Positions 1 through 7,422 of a stretch of DNA of 35,691 bases are shown in pieces. The translations under genes and the position numbers were made by a program. This stretch comes from an uncultured Oscillospiraceae bacterium (GTDB taxonomy: Bacteria > Bacillota > Clostridia > Oscillospirales > Oscillospiraceae), in contig CANQMO010000023.1 in the NCBI GenBank assembly GCA_947624985.1, positions 1 through 35,691 on the forward strand, written 5' to 3'. Below the pieces are notes generated by a model that did no database searches, was not told where the DNA came from, and saw nothing but the letters and a program-made list of their open reading frames with translations. Position 1 is the first letter of the stretch; each line of letters opens with the position of its first letter.

Positions 1-198
1 TATTTTGCCGCGTTCCCCGATGAAGCGAAACAGTACATGAAAGAAGTAAAAGAAGCTGAACGCGAGGAAGAAAAGCGTCAAGAAGAACACCTTGCAGAAA
101 TTCGCGCTTATGTAAAAAGTCTGTCCAAAAAGGAATTGCAGGACGAACTATTTGAATCACTGCTGCAGCTGGACGAGATATACCGTAGCAGATGGTAG
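1..198 (+). CDS. C-terminal fragment of an unrecognised ICE protein
   Basis: An open frame enters from the left edge and stops with TAG at 196-198, giving the last 65 residues of a protein. The visible part is highly charged, rich in Glu, Lys and Arg, and likely helical or coiled-coil (for example EAEREEEKRQEEHLAEI), ending in YRSRW. No family is recognised. It lies just upstream of the cell-wall hydrolase gene and is separated from it by the first copy of the recurrent palindrome. It is probably an accessory protein of the conjugation module, but function cannot be assigned from this fragment. Confidence 0.7.
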   Translation, partial: YFAAFPDEAKQYMKEVKEAEREEEKRQEEHLAEIRAYVKSLSKKELQDELFESLLQLDEIYRSRW

Positions 199-235
199 TA
201 TTCGTGGCTTTGATAAAGAATAATATCACGTCAAG

Positions 236-265
236 AAATGCGTCTCACCAGGAGACGCATTTTTT
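236..265 (+). repeat. Module-boundary palindrome, copy 1 (terminator-like)
   Basis: An 11-bp stem AAATGCGTCTC / GAGACGCATTT around a 5-nt loop (ACCAG), followed by a T run. It lies between the fragment ending at 198 and the next gene. It is the most diverged of four related copies in the ICE. It looks like an intrinsic terminator for the upstream gene. Confidence 0.85.
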
Positions 266-279
266 CGCGCTCATAGGAG

Positions 280-2328
280 GTGAGCATTATCGCAGAAACC
301 GAAAGCAAGAACATCCGCACCCGTAAAAAGGGCGATATAAAGACCAAAGACAGCGCCAGCCAGGACAAGTCCAGCGGGCCAAAGGGCAAGCCCATCATCG
401 AAAAAGCAGCCCGCGCCGCCGCTGTTGATCAAATCTATCAATCCATCAAGACCCGCCGCGCCGAGGATGGCAAGGCACCCGACGACGAGCAGCGCACCGC
501 CGCGCCCGTGGAAAAGGTGGAACGGGCCGCTGGCGTCACATCGGCGCAGACCGTCGCTGCCATCCAGAATGCCAAGCGCACGACCGCCGCAAAGAAACTC
601 TGGACGGAAAAGCAGACCCGCGCCGCAGAACAGGCAGCCGCCTCGCCGGAGGCCGCGCCCATAACGGCCCCCACGACCCCGCCAGCAGCAACCAACAGCG
701 CCGCGCCATCCGACGCCATTCAAAAAGCGCAACGTATGGCCGCCGCTAAAAAGCTCTGGAATGAGAAGCAGACCCGCGTCGCAGAGCAAGCAGCCGCCTC
801 ACGGGAGGCCGCGCCCACAGCCCCCATATCGTCCCCGGCACCGGGCGGCACCCTCTCCGGTCCCGTCGGGAGCGCGACCCCAGCCAACGTGACCGGGCAG
901 CCGGGCCAAACCACCGCCAGCCTCCCGGCCATCCGGGAGCGAGGAACCTGCGGCACCGCCCCGGCCATCAAGGAGAAACCCCGGCTCGGCCCCGCTGCTA
1001 TCAAGACCCGGCCAGAGACGCGCCGGACTGTCTTTTCCTCCCGGATCTCACCCACGACCCAGAGTGCGGGGAGACAGGCAGCCATCACCAGCGCCAAGAA
1101 ACGCCAGCGCAGGGCGCAGGAGGCCGGGCGACAGCTGCTTGTCCAGCAGACGAAAAAGGCGGCCCGCGCCGCCGCCGTTGCCTCCCGGAAGATCGTGGAG
1201 GCGTCGGCCAAGGCCACAAAAGCCCTTATCAGCGCCCTTGTCGCCCTCCTGGGCGGCAGCGTGTTCATCGCCGTGGTATGCCTCATTTTCCTTGTGGCCG
1301 CCATCGTGTCCTCGCCCTTTGGCATCCTGTTCACCGACGAGCCGGAGGCCCCGGACGCCGTTTCGCTCCCCACGGCCATGTCCCAGATCAACGAGGAATA
1401 CAACGCCCAGCTGGAGGCACTTCAAGCTGGGTATGATACGGTGAACATCCAGGGCAGGCCCCCAAGCTGGCGAAATGTGATAGCCGTCTTTGCGGCCAAG
1501 ACCGCTGCTGCCGACGACGGCATGGACGTTATCACACTGGACGCGGAGCGCGTGGAACGGCTCCGCGCCGTCTTTTGGGATATGACCACCATATCCACCT
1601 CCACGGAGAGCATCGAACACCCGGACACAGACCCGGACGACGGGATAGACGACAGCCATACGGAGAGCGTCTTGACCATCACCATCAACGGGGCCACCAC
1701 CTCGGATATGACGGTGCACTACGGCTTCACCCGCTATCAGGTGGAGGCGATGGAGGCCCTCATGGACGAACTGGAGGAATGGGGCCTGTTTATAGGCGAC
1801 CTTGAAATCTCCGACGCGACGGCCATTGAGGTATGGAACAACCTCCCGGCTGGCCTGTCCAACGAGCGCCGGACGGTGATCCAGTACGCCCTGTCCCTCG
1901 TCGGCAAGGTGCATTATTTTTGGGGCGGCAAATCCCTTGTCCTGGGATGGGACCCCCGCTGGGGAACGTCCACCCAGGTATGGGCCGCAGGCAGCCCCAC
2001 AACGGGAACATACCGGCCCTACGGCATGGACTGTTCCGGCTTTGTGGACTGGTGCTTTTACAATCAGAGCGGCGGCGAGTACATCATCGGTCACGGCGGC
2101 GGCTGTATCGCTCAGCACAACGCTTGCCGGGCCATCAGCTGGGGCGAGGCAATCCCCGGCGACCTTGTGTTTTACCCCGGCGACTCCCACATCGGGATCG
2201 TATGCGGCTGGGACGCCAACGGGAACATCCTCATTGTCCATTGTGCCAGCGGTTCCCTAAACGGCGTCGTTATCACGGGCAAGAGCGGCTTTGTCACCAT
2301 CGGCAGGCCCGTGTACTACGGGGAGTAA
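280..2328 (+). CDS. Membrane-anchored NlpC/P60 (C40) cell-wall hydrolase of the ICE
   Basis: This is probably the conjugation-associated peptidoglycan hydrolase that opens the wall for the transfer channel, in the position of Tn916 Orf14. The N-terminal 310 residues are Ala/Lys/Arg/Pro-rich, with two 33-residue repeats (95-127 and 147-179). A membrane segment follows at about 315-345, then an extracytoplasmic linker of about 190 residues. The C-terminal NlpC/P60 domain has the catalytic Cys585 in DCSGF, His637 in SHIGI and a third His654 in VHCASG. Unlike Tn916 Orf14, no second lysozyme domain is evident. The start is unclear: the GTG at 280 overlaps the Shine-Dalgarno AGGAGG at 275-280, so initiation at ATT 286 or ATC 289 in the same frame may be real. 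Palindrome copies flank the gene on both sides. Confidence 0.88.
   Translation: MSIIAETESKNIRTRKKGDIKTKDSASQDKSSGPKGKPIIEKAARAAAVDQIYQSIKTRRAEDGKAPDDEQRTAAPVEKVERAAGVTSAQTVAAIQNAKRTTAAKKLWTEKQTRAAEQAAASPEAAPITAPTTPPAATNSAAPSDAIQKAQRMAAAKKLWNEKQTRVAEQAAASREAAPTAPISSPAPGGTLSGPVGSATPANVTGQPGQTTASLPAIRERGTCGTAPAIKEKPRLGPAAIKTRPETRRTVFSSRISPTTQSAGRQAAITSAKKRQRRAQEAGRQLLVQQTKKAARAAAVASRKIVEASAKATKALISALVALLGGSVFIAVVCLIFLVAAIVSSPFGILFTDEPEAPDAVSLPTAMSQINEEYNAQLEALQAGYDTVNIQGRPPSWRNVIAVFAAKTAAADDGMDVITLDAERVERLRAVFWDMTTISTSTESIEHPDTDPDDGIDDSHTESVLTITINGATTSDMTVHYGFTRYQVEAMEALMDELEEWGLFIGDLEISDATAIEVWNNLPAGLSNERRTVIQYALSLVGKVHYFWGGKSLVLGWDPRWGTSTQVWAAGSPTTGTYRPYGMDCSGFVDWCFYNQSGGEYIIGHGGGCIAQHNACRAISWGEAIPGDLVFYPGDSHIGIVCGWDANGNILIVHCASGSLNGVVITGKSGFVTIGRPVYYGE
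562..816 (+). repeat. Two 99-bp direct repeats inside the hydrolase gene
   Basis: Bases 562-660 and 718-816 encode 33-residue units, both containing AAKKLW followed by EKQTR and AEQAAAS, with ends PEAAP or REAAP. The 57-bp spacer is Pro/Ala/Thr-rich. They form part of the basic cytoplasmic N-terminal tail before the membrane segment. Repeat-length variation by recombination is plausible. Confidence 0.8.
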
Positions 2329-2329
2329 G

Positions 2330-2360
2330 AAAAATGCGTCTCACCGTGAGACGCATTTTT
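2330..2360 (+). repeat. Module-boundary palindrome, copy 2 (terminator-like)
   Basis: A perfect 14-bp stem (AAAAATGCGTCTCA / TGAGACGCATTTTT) with a 3-nt loop CCG, directly after the hydrolase stop codon. It is likely an intrinsic terminator of the hydrolase transcript and the left boundary of the cargo segment. Confidence 0.88.
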
Positions 2361-2528
2361 CCCGTGGCCGCATTTCACGCGCTTGACAACACTTGCTTGA
2401 CGGTGTTTTCCCAAAACATGACAAATGCGTGAATATACCCTATAGTAATACAAGGGAGGTACAGTGAATTTAAACCATTTTGATTCTCATGACGATATAA
2501 TAAGTGTGCAGCACAAAGGAGGGTTACG

Positions 2529-3056
2529 ATGGTAGATCTACACAAGAAGAATAACGTCTGTCCGCATTTTCTGGTACGCGAATACGGTGACGAAATATAC
2601 AAATTCTGCCGCCGCATTACCTTCAGCAAGGAAGATGGTGAGGACCTCTTTCAAAACACCTTTCTTAAAATATTGGAAACAGGTAAAGAAACCACGGATC
2701 AATCCAACATCCGGCAATTTCTGTATCGGACTGCATTGACCTGTTGGAAGGATCAGAAGCGGAAATACGCTCGTCGAGAACGGATTGCGCCAAGTGTGCC
2801 TTTTGAGGAAAACACTGATGTTCAAAGCGGCAACATGGAAGAAGTGTTGCTCGACATGGAAGAAAAAATGCTTGTAAGGAGTATTGTAGCTTCTTTGCCG
2901 GAGAAATACCGTTTGCCCACTGCACTGTACTACGGCGCAGAAATGAAACTGAATGAAATAGCGGAAACTCTATCGTTGCCAGTCGGAACCGTAAAGAACC
3001 GACTTTTCACCGCCCGACAAATGGTGAAGGAGGAATTGATGAAATATGAAAGATAA
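2529..3056 (+). CDS. ECF-type RNA polymerase sigma factor (ICE cargo)
   Basis: This 175-residue protein has sigma region 2 at about residues 18-50 (GDEIYKF, EDGEDLFQNTFLKIL) and region 4 at about 121-170 (SLPEKYR, LNEIAETLSLPVGTVKNRL), with no region 3. The ATG at 2529 follows AAAGGAGGG with good spacing. The 3' end overlaps the next gene by 11 bp, the usual sigma/anti-sigma translational coupling. It should direct core polymerase to promoters responding to whatever the neighbouring membrane protein senses. Codon use is more AT-rich than in the chromosomal part of the window. The 168 bp upstream contain a TATAAT-like box at 2496-2501 but no convincing -35, so its own promoter is not assigned. 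Confidence 0.9.
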   Translation: MVDLHKKNNVCPHFLVREYGDEIYKFCRRITFSKEDGEDLFQNTFLKILETGKETTDQSNIRQFLYRTALTCWKDQKRKYARRERIAPSVPFEENTDVQSGNMEEVLLDMEEKMLVRSIVASLPEKYRLPTALYYGAEMKLNEIAETLSLPVGTVKNRLFTARQMVKEELMKYER

Positions 3057-4689
3057 GTACAACGACATCGAGCAGGTGCTTCGCAAATCCTATGATGATG
3101 ATTATCTTCCTACGGACTCTTTTTTAGAACACGTCGAAGCAGTTATGAGGGCAACAGCCGAAGCAACCAGTCTGCCGGAGAAGGATTCTCCCCATCATGC
3201 AGGTGCCCATGCCGCTCGCCGTCGGGTGCTGGGCGTAGCCATAGCAGCGACAGTGACCATGCTGCTGGGCGTAACAGCCTACGCTGTGTACCAGGCCCGG
3301 ATTCAGGACTATCAACTGCCAGAGAACACGACGACGGTCGATATCGTCAGCGGCGAGACCTCTATCGCAACCACTTCTCCCGCGTCCCGGGTGAGTCTGT
3401 CGCTGGTGGGCTACCAGGGCACGCCGGAGTATGAGGCATTTCTGGAGTGGGAAACGCTGCAGGAGAGATGGTGGGAAGAAAAAGCAACCATCCGGCAGGA
3501 GAACAACCAGGATGATTCATGGCATGAGACGCCGGACAATTATTGCTTCTATTACTCCGCCGTCACCCAATCCCAGGCGAGGGAACTGGACACCATCATG
3601 AAAAAATACGGCCTATCGCCGCATGAGCATAGGTCTACCCTGTTGCGCGAGGATAGGTATACCACCCTAGGCCTGGAGAGTCTGTGTCAGCTTCTGGATA
3701 TGGAACCCTTTATCTACGGGGAGTGGGACGCATATAGCGGCTATGTCTATGACGACGGCACGTTCAAGCTGCATGGGTCTAAAAACACGGAGGACTGGGA
3801 CGAGTATATGGCATCTGGTTTTACCATGTTTTTGAGTGTTAAGGGCTCCTTCACCACTATTTTCGCCCATCTGCCTGCGGACTATGACCAGTGGAACTAT
3901 ACAGTAGGCGGTCAGGAGTTGACGCTGGCCCTCTCTAATGAGGGCGGCATTATCTTGGCAGAGACGCCGGGGGCGTATATATACTTGTCAGATCATTCCC
4001 AAAGCCGGGAGGATCTGGAGGCATTCGCGGATGCCGTTGACTTCGATGCCTTGGCGGAGAAATTCGACGGCACACCTCTGGACCTGACCGAGGGTATGAA
4101 AGAGATGGATGAAAAATACGCCGCCTGGGAGGACGACTATATGACCCGGCACAATCCAGCGCCGGAAGATGCCGCAAGCCTTCCCTCTTTTGATAGTGAA
4201 GAGGAAGAAAAAACCTGGATTCTTGCCCAACTGGGGGACCTGGACTGGCCGGCAGAGGGGCCGGACGGCTATGGGTTCCTTTGGCAACAAACAATCTGCC
4301 AGCGTGACGGGTATCGGCAGCGGGACGGACAGGATGTGGCCGTGTACGCCTTGTACAGCAGCAGCTATTATTCCAGAGAAGCGGACAACAGCGGCTTGAG
4401 CCTTATCTACAAACGGGTGTTCTCCGACCCGGCGCTGACGAAGAGCGTCAATCAGTGGGAACTGGATAGCTGGCGTCAGATTTACCCAGAGAGCGTAGAG
4501 CTTGACCTCTGCGGTCATGAGGCACTGTATATACCGGAGGACATGAACGGCCCCCAGAGCACGCTTTGCTGGCTGGATCAGGAGCGCGATTTGTTTTTCC
4601 AACTGTGTGTCCCCGGCGAGAAAGAGCCTTTGGAGACGTTGCGGGGCTATGCAGAAGAGTTGATTTCAGTCATGGACGGAACTTCATAA
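3046..4689 (+). CDS. Receptor-like anti-sigma factor, single membrane span (ICE cargo)
   Basis: A 547-residue protein whose start lies inside the sigma gene. The short cytoplasmic N-terminus (about 1-60) would be the sigma-binding part. A single membrane helix lies at about 61-83 (VLGVAIAATVTMLLGVTAYA), followed by VYQ and an extracytoplasmic domain of about 460 residues rich in Trp, Tyr and acidic residues. The juxtamembrane VTAYAVYQ is shared with the chromosomal anti-sigma at 22,783, so the N-terminal architecture is the same. The large ectodomain is not one I recognise. No catalytic motif is visible. I infer ligand or envelope-stress sensing on the host surface. The TraX-like gene follows 12 bp later and is probably co-transcribed. 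Confidence 0.75.
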   Translation: MKDKYNDIEQVLRKSYDDDYLPTDSFLEHVEAVMRATAEATSLPEKDSPHHAGAHAARRRVLGVAIAATVTMLLGVTAYAVYQARIQDYQLPENTTTVDIVSGETSIATTSPASRVSLSLVGYQGTPEYEAFLEWETLQERWWEEKATIRQENNQDDSWHETPDNYCFYYSAVTQSQARELDTIMKKYGLSPHEHRSTLLREDRYTTLGLESLCQLLDMEPFIYGEWDAYSGYVYDDGTFKLHGSKNTEDWDEYMASGFTMFLSVKGSFTTIFAHLPADYDQWNYTVGGQELTLALSNEGGIILAETPGAYIYLSDHSQSREDLEAFADAVDFDALAEKFDGTPLDLTEGMKEMDEKYAAWEDDYMTRHNPAPEDAASLPSFDSEEEEKTWILAQLGDLDWPAEGPDGYGFLWQQTICQRDGYRQRDGQDVAVYALYSSSYYSREADNSGLSLIYKRVFSDPALTKSVNQWELDSWRQIYPESVELDLCGHEALYIPEDMNGPQSTLCWLDQERDLFFQLCVPGEKEPLETLRGYAEELISVMDGTS

Positions 4690-4701
4690 AGATATATCAT
4701 T

Positions 4702-5634
4702 ATGGAATATACAATTGAAAACTCAAATGGTGAAACGGTGCTGAAAAACTCTAAAGGGTTATCCGCCTTTCAACTGAAGGTTATTGCCCTTATCTTCATG
4801 ACCCTAGATCACATTGGCGCAATTGCCTTTGAGGTGCCTTTTGTGATGCAGTATCGGTCATATCTGCGTACCATCGGGCGGCTGGCTATGCCCATTTTCC
4901 TGTTTTTGCTGGTGCAGAGCATCCGCCACACCCGGAGCAAAAAGCGGTTCGTCCTGCGGTTGTACCTAGCAGGAATGGGGATAGGGCTTTTCGTCACCGC
5001 CATGAATCAGCTTTTCGGGGAGCGGTTCAATTACTTCACACCGGGCAACATCATCTTTTCGTTTTTCTACGTTGCCCTGTACGCCGTACTCATCGAGACG
5101 ATGATAAAAGCAGGCAGGGAAAAGAACTGGTGGACGGTGGGTATATGTGTATTAGGTCTGGCAATCTCGCTTATACCAACAGTAGTATACTTGCCGTTGC
5201 TGGAGATGACATACGCCCTCAACCTTGACGGGTCCAGTCGGGTGGGTTTTCTTTTGAGCGGCCTGCTGGAAAGTATTCTGCCGTCGTTCAGCTCGGTGGA
5301 TTACGGCATTGGTGTGATCATTTTAGGTGTGGCTATGTATTTTGCTGGGACGAAAAAGCGTCAGTGTGTGGTGTTCGCTGTTTTCTGTGCGGTATGCTAT
5401 GCGGGTGCCTTGGCCACGCAGGTCTGGGGTCTGTACGACCTAATGCAGATACAGACTTATGGCTTTGCCATGACCTTTTTAGATCGGAGCCAACTAAAAA
5501 TGTTCTGGGCACTGCCGTTCATGGTCCTCTACAATGGTCAACGCGGACATTCTGGCAAATGGTTCTTCTACATATACTATCCGTTGCATAGAGAACTAAT
5601 TTTCCTGCTTGCTGGAACCTTCTTATCAAATTAA
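4702..5634 (+). CDS. TraX family membrane protein (ICE cargo)
   Basis: A 310-residue polytopic membrane protein. The N-terminal motif LKVIALIFMTLDHIGAI, followed by LRTIGRLAMPIFLFLLVQ and a C-terminal YYPLHRE, is characteristic of the TraX family (named for F-plasmid TraX, which N-acetylates pilin) within the broader membrane acyltransferase fold. Eight or more hydrophobic segments are visible. In Gram-positive bacteria TraX homologues have no F-pilin to modify, so the acceptor is unknown; a surface polymer or protein is a reasonable inference. It lies immediately downstream of the sigma/anti-sigma pair and probably shares its transcript, making it a candidate output gene of that regulator. 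The ATG at 4702 has only a weak ribosome site. Confidence 0.82.
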   Translation: MEYTIENSNGETVLKNSKGLSAFQLKVIALIFMTLDHIGAIAFEVPFVMQYRSYLRTIGRLAMPIFLFLLVQSIRHTRSKKRFVLRLYLAGMGIGLFVTAMNQLFGERFNYFTPGNIIFSFFYVALYAVLIETMIKAGREKNWWTVGICVLGLAISLIPTVVYLPLLEMTYALNLDGSSRVGFLLSGLLESILPSFSSVDYGIGVIILGVAMYFAGTKKRQCVVFAVFCAVCYAGALATQVWGLYDLMQIQTYGFAMTFLDRSQLKMFWALPFMVLYNGQRGHSGKWFFYIYYPLHRELIFLLAGTFLSN

Positions 5635-5656
5635 GCAAATAGAACTCTTGCTTTTG

Positions 5657-5758
5657 ATGAAACCTCTAGCGAACTGGAGGCGTAATGCGTACTTCGGCAT
5701 CGTTGTACCGCAAGACTTTAGTGAACGGCCAAAAGACGGTTTAGAACAGTTCAAATAG
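5657..5758 (+). pseudogene. Short orphan reading frame, probable gene remnant
   Basis: A 33-codon frame from ATG 5657 to TAG 5756 begins MKPLANWRRNAYFGIVVPQD. Its composition is protein-like rather than random, but no ribosome site precedes it and I recognise no family. It lies 20 bp after traX in a stretch crowded with hairpins. It is best read as the end of a gene lost during cargo exchange, though a small real protein cannot be excluded. Confidence 0.35.
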
Positions 5759-5795
5759 TATACAAAACTAATTCGCAATAGGGCGGGCAACAAAA

Positions 5796-5835
5796 AATTA
5801 TGCTCCGTCCCCTTAACGGGGGACAGAGCATAATT
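5796..5835 (-). terminator. Strong hairpin terminator, minus-strand oriented
   Basis: The stem pairs AATTATGCTC and GTCCCC with GGGGAC and GAGCATAATT (one internal mismatch), with loop TTAACG. Read on the minus strand it is followed by six T. It would stop leftward transcription from the regulatory module. On the plus strand it could also stop traX read-through weakly. Confidence 0.75.
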
Positions 5836-5931
5836 CACCACCCGATAGTTACAAAAAGTTTCATTTATTGCTTTTTGTTTACAACTTCTTATACGACAAA
5901 CTGACATGGACAAGCCGCTGGCGACCCCATA

Positions 5932-5970
5932 GAAGTACCCGCCTGCGGCTCTGATGCAGGCGGGTACTTC
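5932..5970. terminator. Long perfect hairpin, probable bidirectional terminator
   Basis: A 15-bp perfect stem (GAAGTACCCGCCTGC and its complement) around a 9-nt loop. It is only 20 bp from palindrome copy 3. Its T tract is interrupted (TTCATT), so termination strength is uncertain. Confidence 0.6.
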
Positions 5971-5990
5971 TTCATTATCCAGACACCGCC

Positions 5991-6019
5991 AAAATGCGTC
6001 TCACCATGAGACGCATTTT
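5991..6019. repeat. Module-boundary palindrome, copy 3
   Basis: A perfect 13-bp stem AAAATGCGTCTCA / TGAGACGCATTTT with loop CCA. It sits 14 bp beyond the stop of the minus-strand XRE gene, yet its loop has the same orientation as the copies that follow plus-strand genes. It marks the right boundary of the cargo segment. Confidence 0.88.
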
Positions 6020-6033
6020 GACACGCAAAGGCG

Positions 6034-6429
6034 TTATTCGGCGGGCGTTTCTCTGGCCTTTATCAGCGCCTTGGTAGTAGCCTCAACGGAAGCCTCAACT
6101 ACCATACGCTCCTTCTTATCCAGCAAATGAATAAGTGTATCAATGTGCCTGCTGCAGTCATCATCTGGCTGGCCTTCCCTATGAAAAAACTGATCCACAG
6201 AAATATTGAACATCGTCACCAGTCGGACAAACGTATCAAAGCTAGGATTAGGTGCTTTGCTCTCCTCGTCCTTACTTTCGTTCCCATGATTCTCAAGGTT
6301 GATTATGGTCCGATCCCCACGGCAGACCAACTCCGCCAGATACGCTTGTGTCCAACCCCTTGCTTCTCTGGCCTGTTTGACAGCCTGGCCAAAGCCTTCG
6401 TAGTCAAACAAAAGGCTATTATCACTCAT
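6034..6429 (-). CDS. XRE/HTH_3 transcriptional regulator (Tn916 Orf9-like)
   Basis: A 131-residue protein with an N-terminal lambda-repressor-type helix-turn-helix at about residues 9-70 (FGQAVKQAREARGWTQAYLAEL, with recognition-helix region GDRTIINLE). A C-terminal tail of about 60 residues probably dimerises. The start MSDNSLLFDYEGFGQ (ATG at 6429) fits relatives I know better than the longer frame opening at 6468; MYGMSDN (6438) is an alternative with a GGGTG 4 nt upstream. Its divergent position before the Orf7/Orf8-like genes is that of Tn916 Orf9, a repressor of the downstream regulatory operon. A large inverted repeat just upstream (6471-6495) is a candidate operator. Confidence 0.85.
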   Translation of the reverse strand: MSDNSLLFDYEGFGQAVKQAREARGWTQAYLAELVCRGDRTIINLENHGNESKDEESKAPNPSFDTFVRLVTMFNISVDQFFHREGQPDDDCSRHIDTLIHLLDKKERMVVEASVEATTKALIKARETPAE

Positions 6430-6470
6430 ACCATACATCACCCGAAACCATTTTACAGGCCATGCCACGG

Positions 6471-6495
6471 CATGAAAATGTAATGAATTTTCATG
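6471..6495. promoter_or_regulatory. Inverted repeat, candidate operator of the XRE regulator
   Basis: Arms CATGAAAAT (6471-6479) and ATTTTCATG (6487-6495) are perfect 9-bp inverted repeats with a 7-bp spacer. A further partial half-site ATGAAATT follows at about 6500. It lies 42 bp upstream of the repressor start in the divergent control region, so autoregulation is likely. This is inference from position and symmetry. Confidence 0.55.
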
Positions 6496-6843
6496 TTATA
6501 TGAAATTTTATTACAGGTTCCTCCGTTTTATACTTCTCTAAAATCAAACGATCTGCCCGACGGCAGAAAAGAAAAAAACCGCCGTCGAGCAGTCAAGTTG
6601 TCATATCCTCATGCCAGAACACGGCGGTTTTGAGAAATCAAGCCGTCGTGTTCTGTTTTTCCGGGCCTTTGGCTGAAATCCTTTATTACGGCGGCTTGTG
6701 GAGGTAGCCGCCGTGATCCCAATATCATATCGGCAAGGGCATATTGAGGACTTCCCATCAAAAAAAGCCTGTGCGCCTCCCGGTGCGATTGCACCTTTGA
6801 ATATGAAACCAAAATTCACCCGGACGGCAATACAGTTTCACCT
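6496..6843. other. Noncoding control region with several hairpins
   Basis: No credible gene is present. Visible structures are CTGCC/GGCAG at 6553-6566, GACGGC/GCCGTC spanning about 6559-6586, the long hairpin at 6616-6654, and ACGGCGGC/GCCGCCGT around 6684-6711. Several arms share the CGGCGG/CCGCCG core and could pair in alternative ways. This suits a leader RNA with attenuation upstream of the Orf7/Orf8-like genes. Confidence 0.5.
6616..6660 (+). terminator. Hairpin with T tract, terminator in the ICE leader
   Basis: A 12-bp stem (AGAACACGGCGG / CCGTCGTGTTCT, one G-T wobble) with a 15-nt loop, followed by GTTTTT. It precedes the regulatory genes by about 330 bp, so it would attenuate transcription coming from the repressor side. 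Confidence 0.6.
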
Positions 6844-6878
6844 ACCCGTATAGTTTATCGCTGTACGGGTCTTTTTTT
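6844..6878 (+). terminator. Attenuator-type terminator before the Orf7-like gene
   Basis: The stem ACCCGTA / TACGGGT is followed by C and seven T (6872-6878). It sits 115 bp upstream of the Orf7-like start with no gene end on the plus strand nearby, which fits transcription attenuation in the leader. Confidence 0.7.
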
Positions 6879-6962
6879 GCCCTTTTTGCAAAAAAGGCCC
6901 CGGCAACTTCGGCACTTTGGCCTTTCCCATTGTAGAGGGGTTACGAAAGGGACAATCACCCG

Positions 6963-6986
6963 CTTTCGCGGCTGCGAAAGGAGGTG
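6963..6986 (+). promoter_or_regulatory. Hairpin overlapping the ribosome site of the Orf7-like gene
   Basis: CTTTCGC (6963-6969) pairs with GCGAAAG (6974-6980), whose last bases are the start of the Shine-Dalgarno AAAGGAGGTG at 6977-6986. Folding would hide the first half of the site and could dampen translation. Confidence 0.45.
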
Positions 6987-6993
6987 AGGAACC

Positions 6994-7422
6994 ATGAGTG
7001 ATCCTGTACGCGACCAATGGCAGAAACGCTGCGCCTTCAACGCCTTTTGTAAAAAGGTACTGAAAAACGAGGCGATCAACGCTCACCAGGGCATAAACCG
7101 GCAGCAGCTACGGGAGGTGTCGTTTTCCGACCTGTCACCCCAGGAGGAAAACCAGCTTGTCGCCTTTGACGAGTATTTCAAGGACGACGAGGACGAAAAG
7201 ACCTTCTCCGTAGCAGGAAAGGAGATCACAGCCAAGCAGCTTGCCGACGCCCTACACAGCTTGCCGGACGAAAAACGCAGCGCCGTCCTACTGTACTACT
7301 TTTTCGATATGAATGACACGGAGATCGCAAGACTCCAGGGTATTCCGAGAACAACGGTACAGAGCAGACGGACAAGCTCTCTGGAGCTTCTAAAACGCCA
7401 TTTGGAGGAAACGTGCCAATGA
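6994..7422 (+). CDS. Sigma-70 region-4-like regulator (Tn916 Orf7-like)
   Basis: A 142-residue protein ending in a sigma region-4 helix-turn-helix (about residues 88-135: HSLPDEKRSAVLLYYFFDMND, EIARLQGIPRTTVQSRRTSSL). The N-terminal half is charged and lacks a recognisable region 2. In Tn916-type elements the homologous Orf7 works with Orf8 to activate recombination and transfer gene expression. The ATG at 6994 has the strong ribosome site AAAGGAGGTG, partly enclosed in a hairpin. The stop overlaps the next ATG, so the two genes are translationally coupled. Confidence 0.87.
   Translation: MSDPVRDQWQKRCAFNAFCKKVLKNEAINAHQGINRQQLREVSFSDLSPQEENQLVAFDEYFKDDEDEKTFSVAGKEITAKQLADALHSLPDEKRSAVLLYYFFDMNDTEIARLQGIPRTTVQSRRTSSLELLKRHLEETCQ

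Noticed and set aside
2383-2501. Promoter of the ICE sigma gene from TTGACA (2383), TTGACG (2397) or TATAAT (2496)
   Set aside because: Neither -35-like box has a -10 at 16-18 bp, and the TATAAT has no -35 at the right distance, so no promoter was listed.
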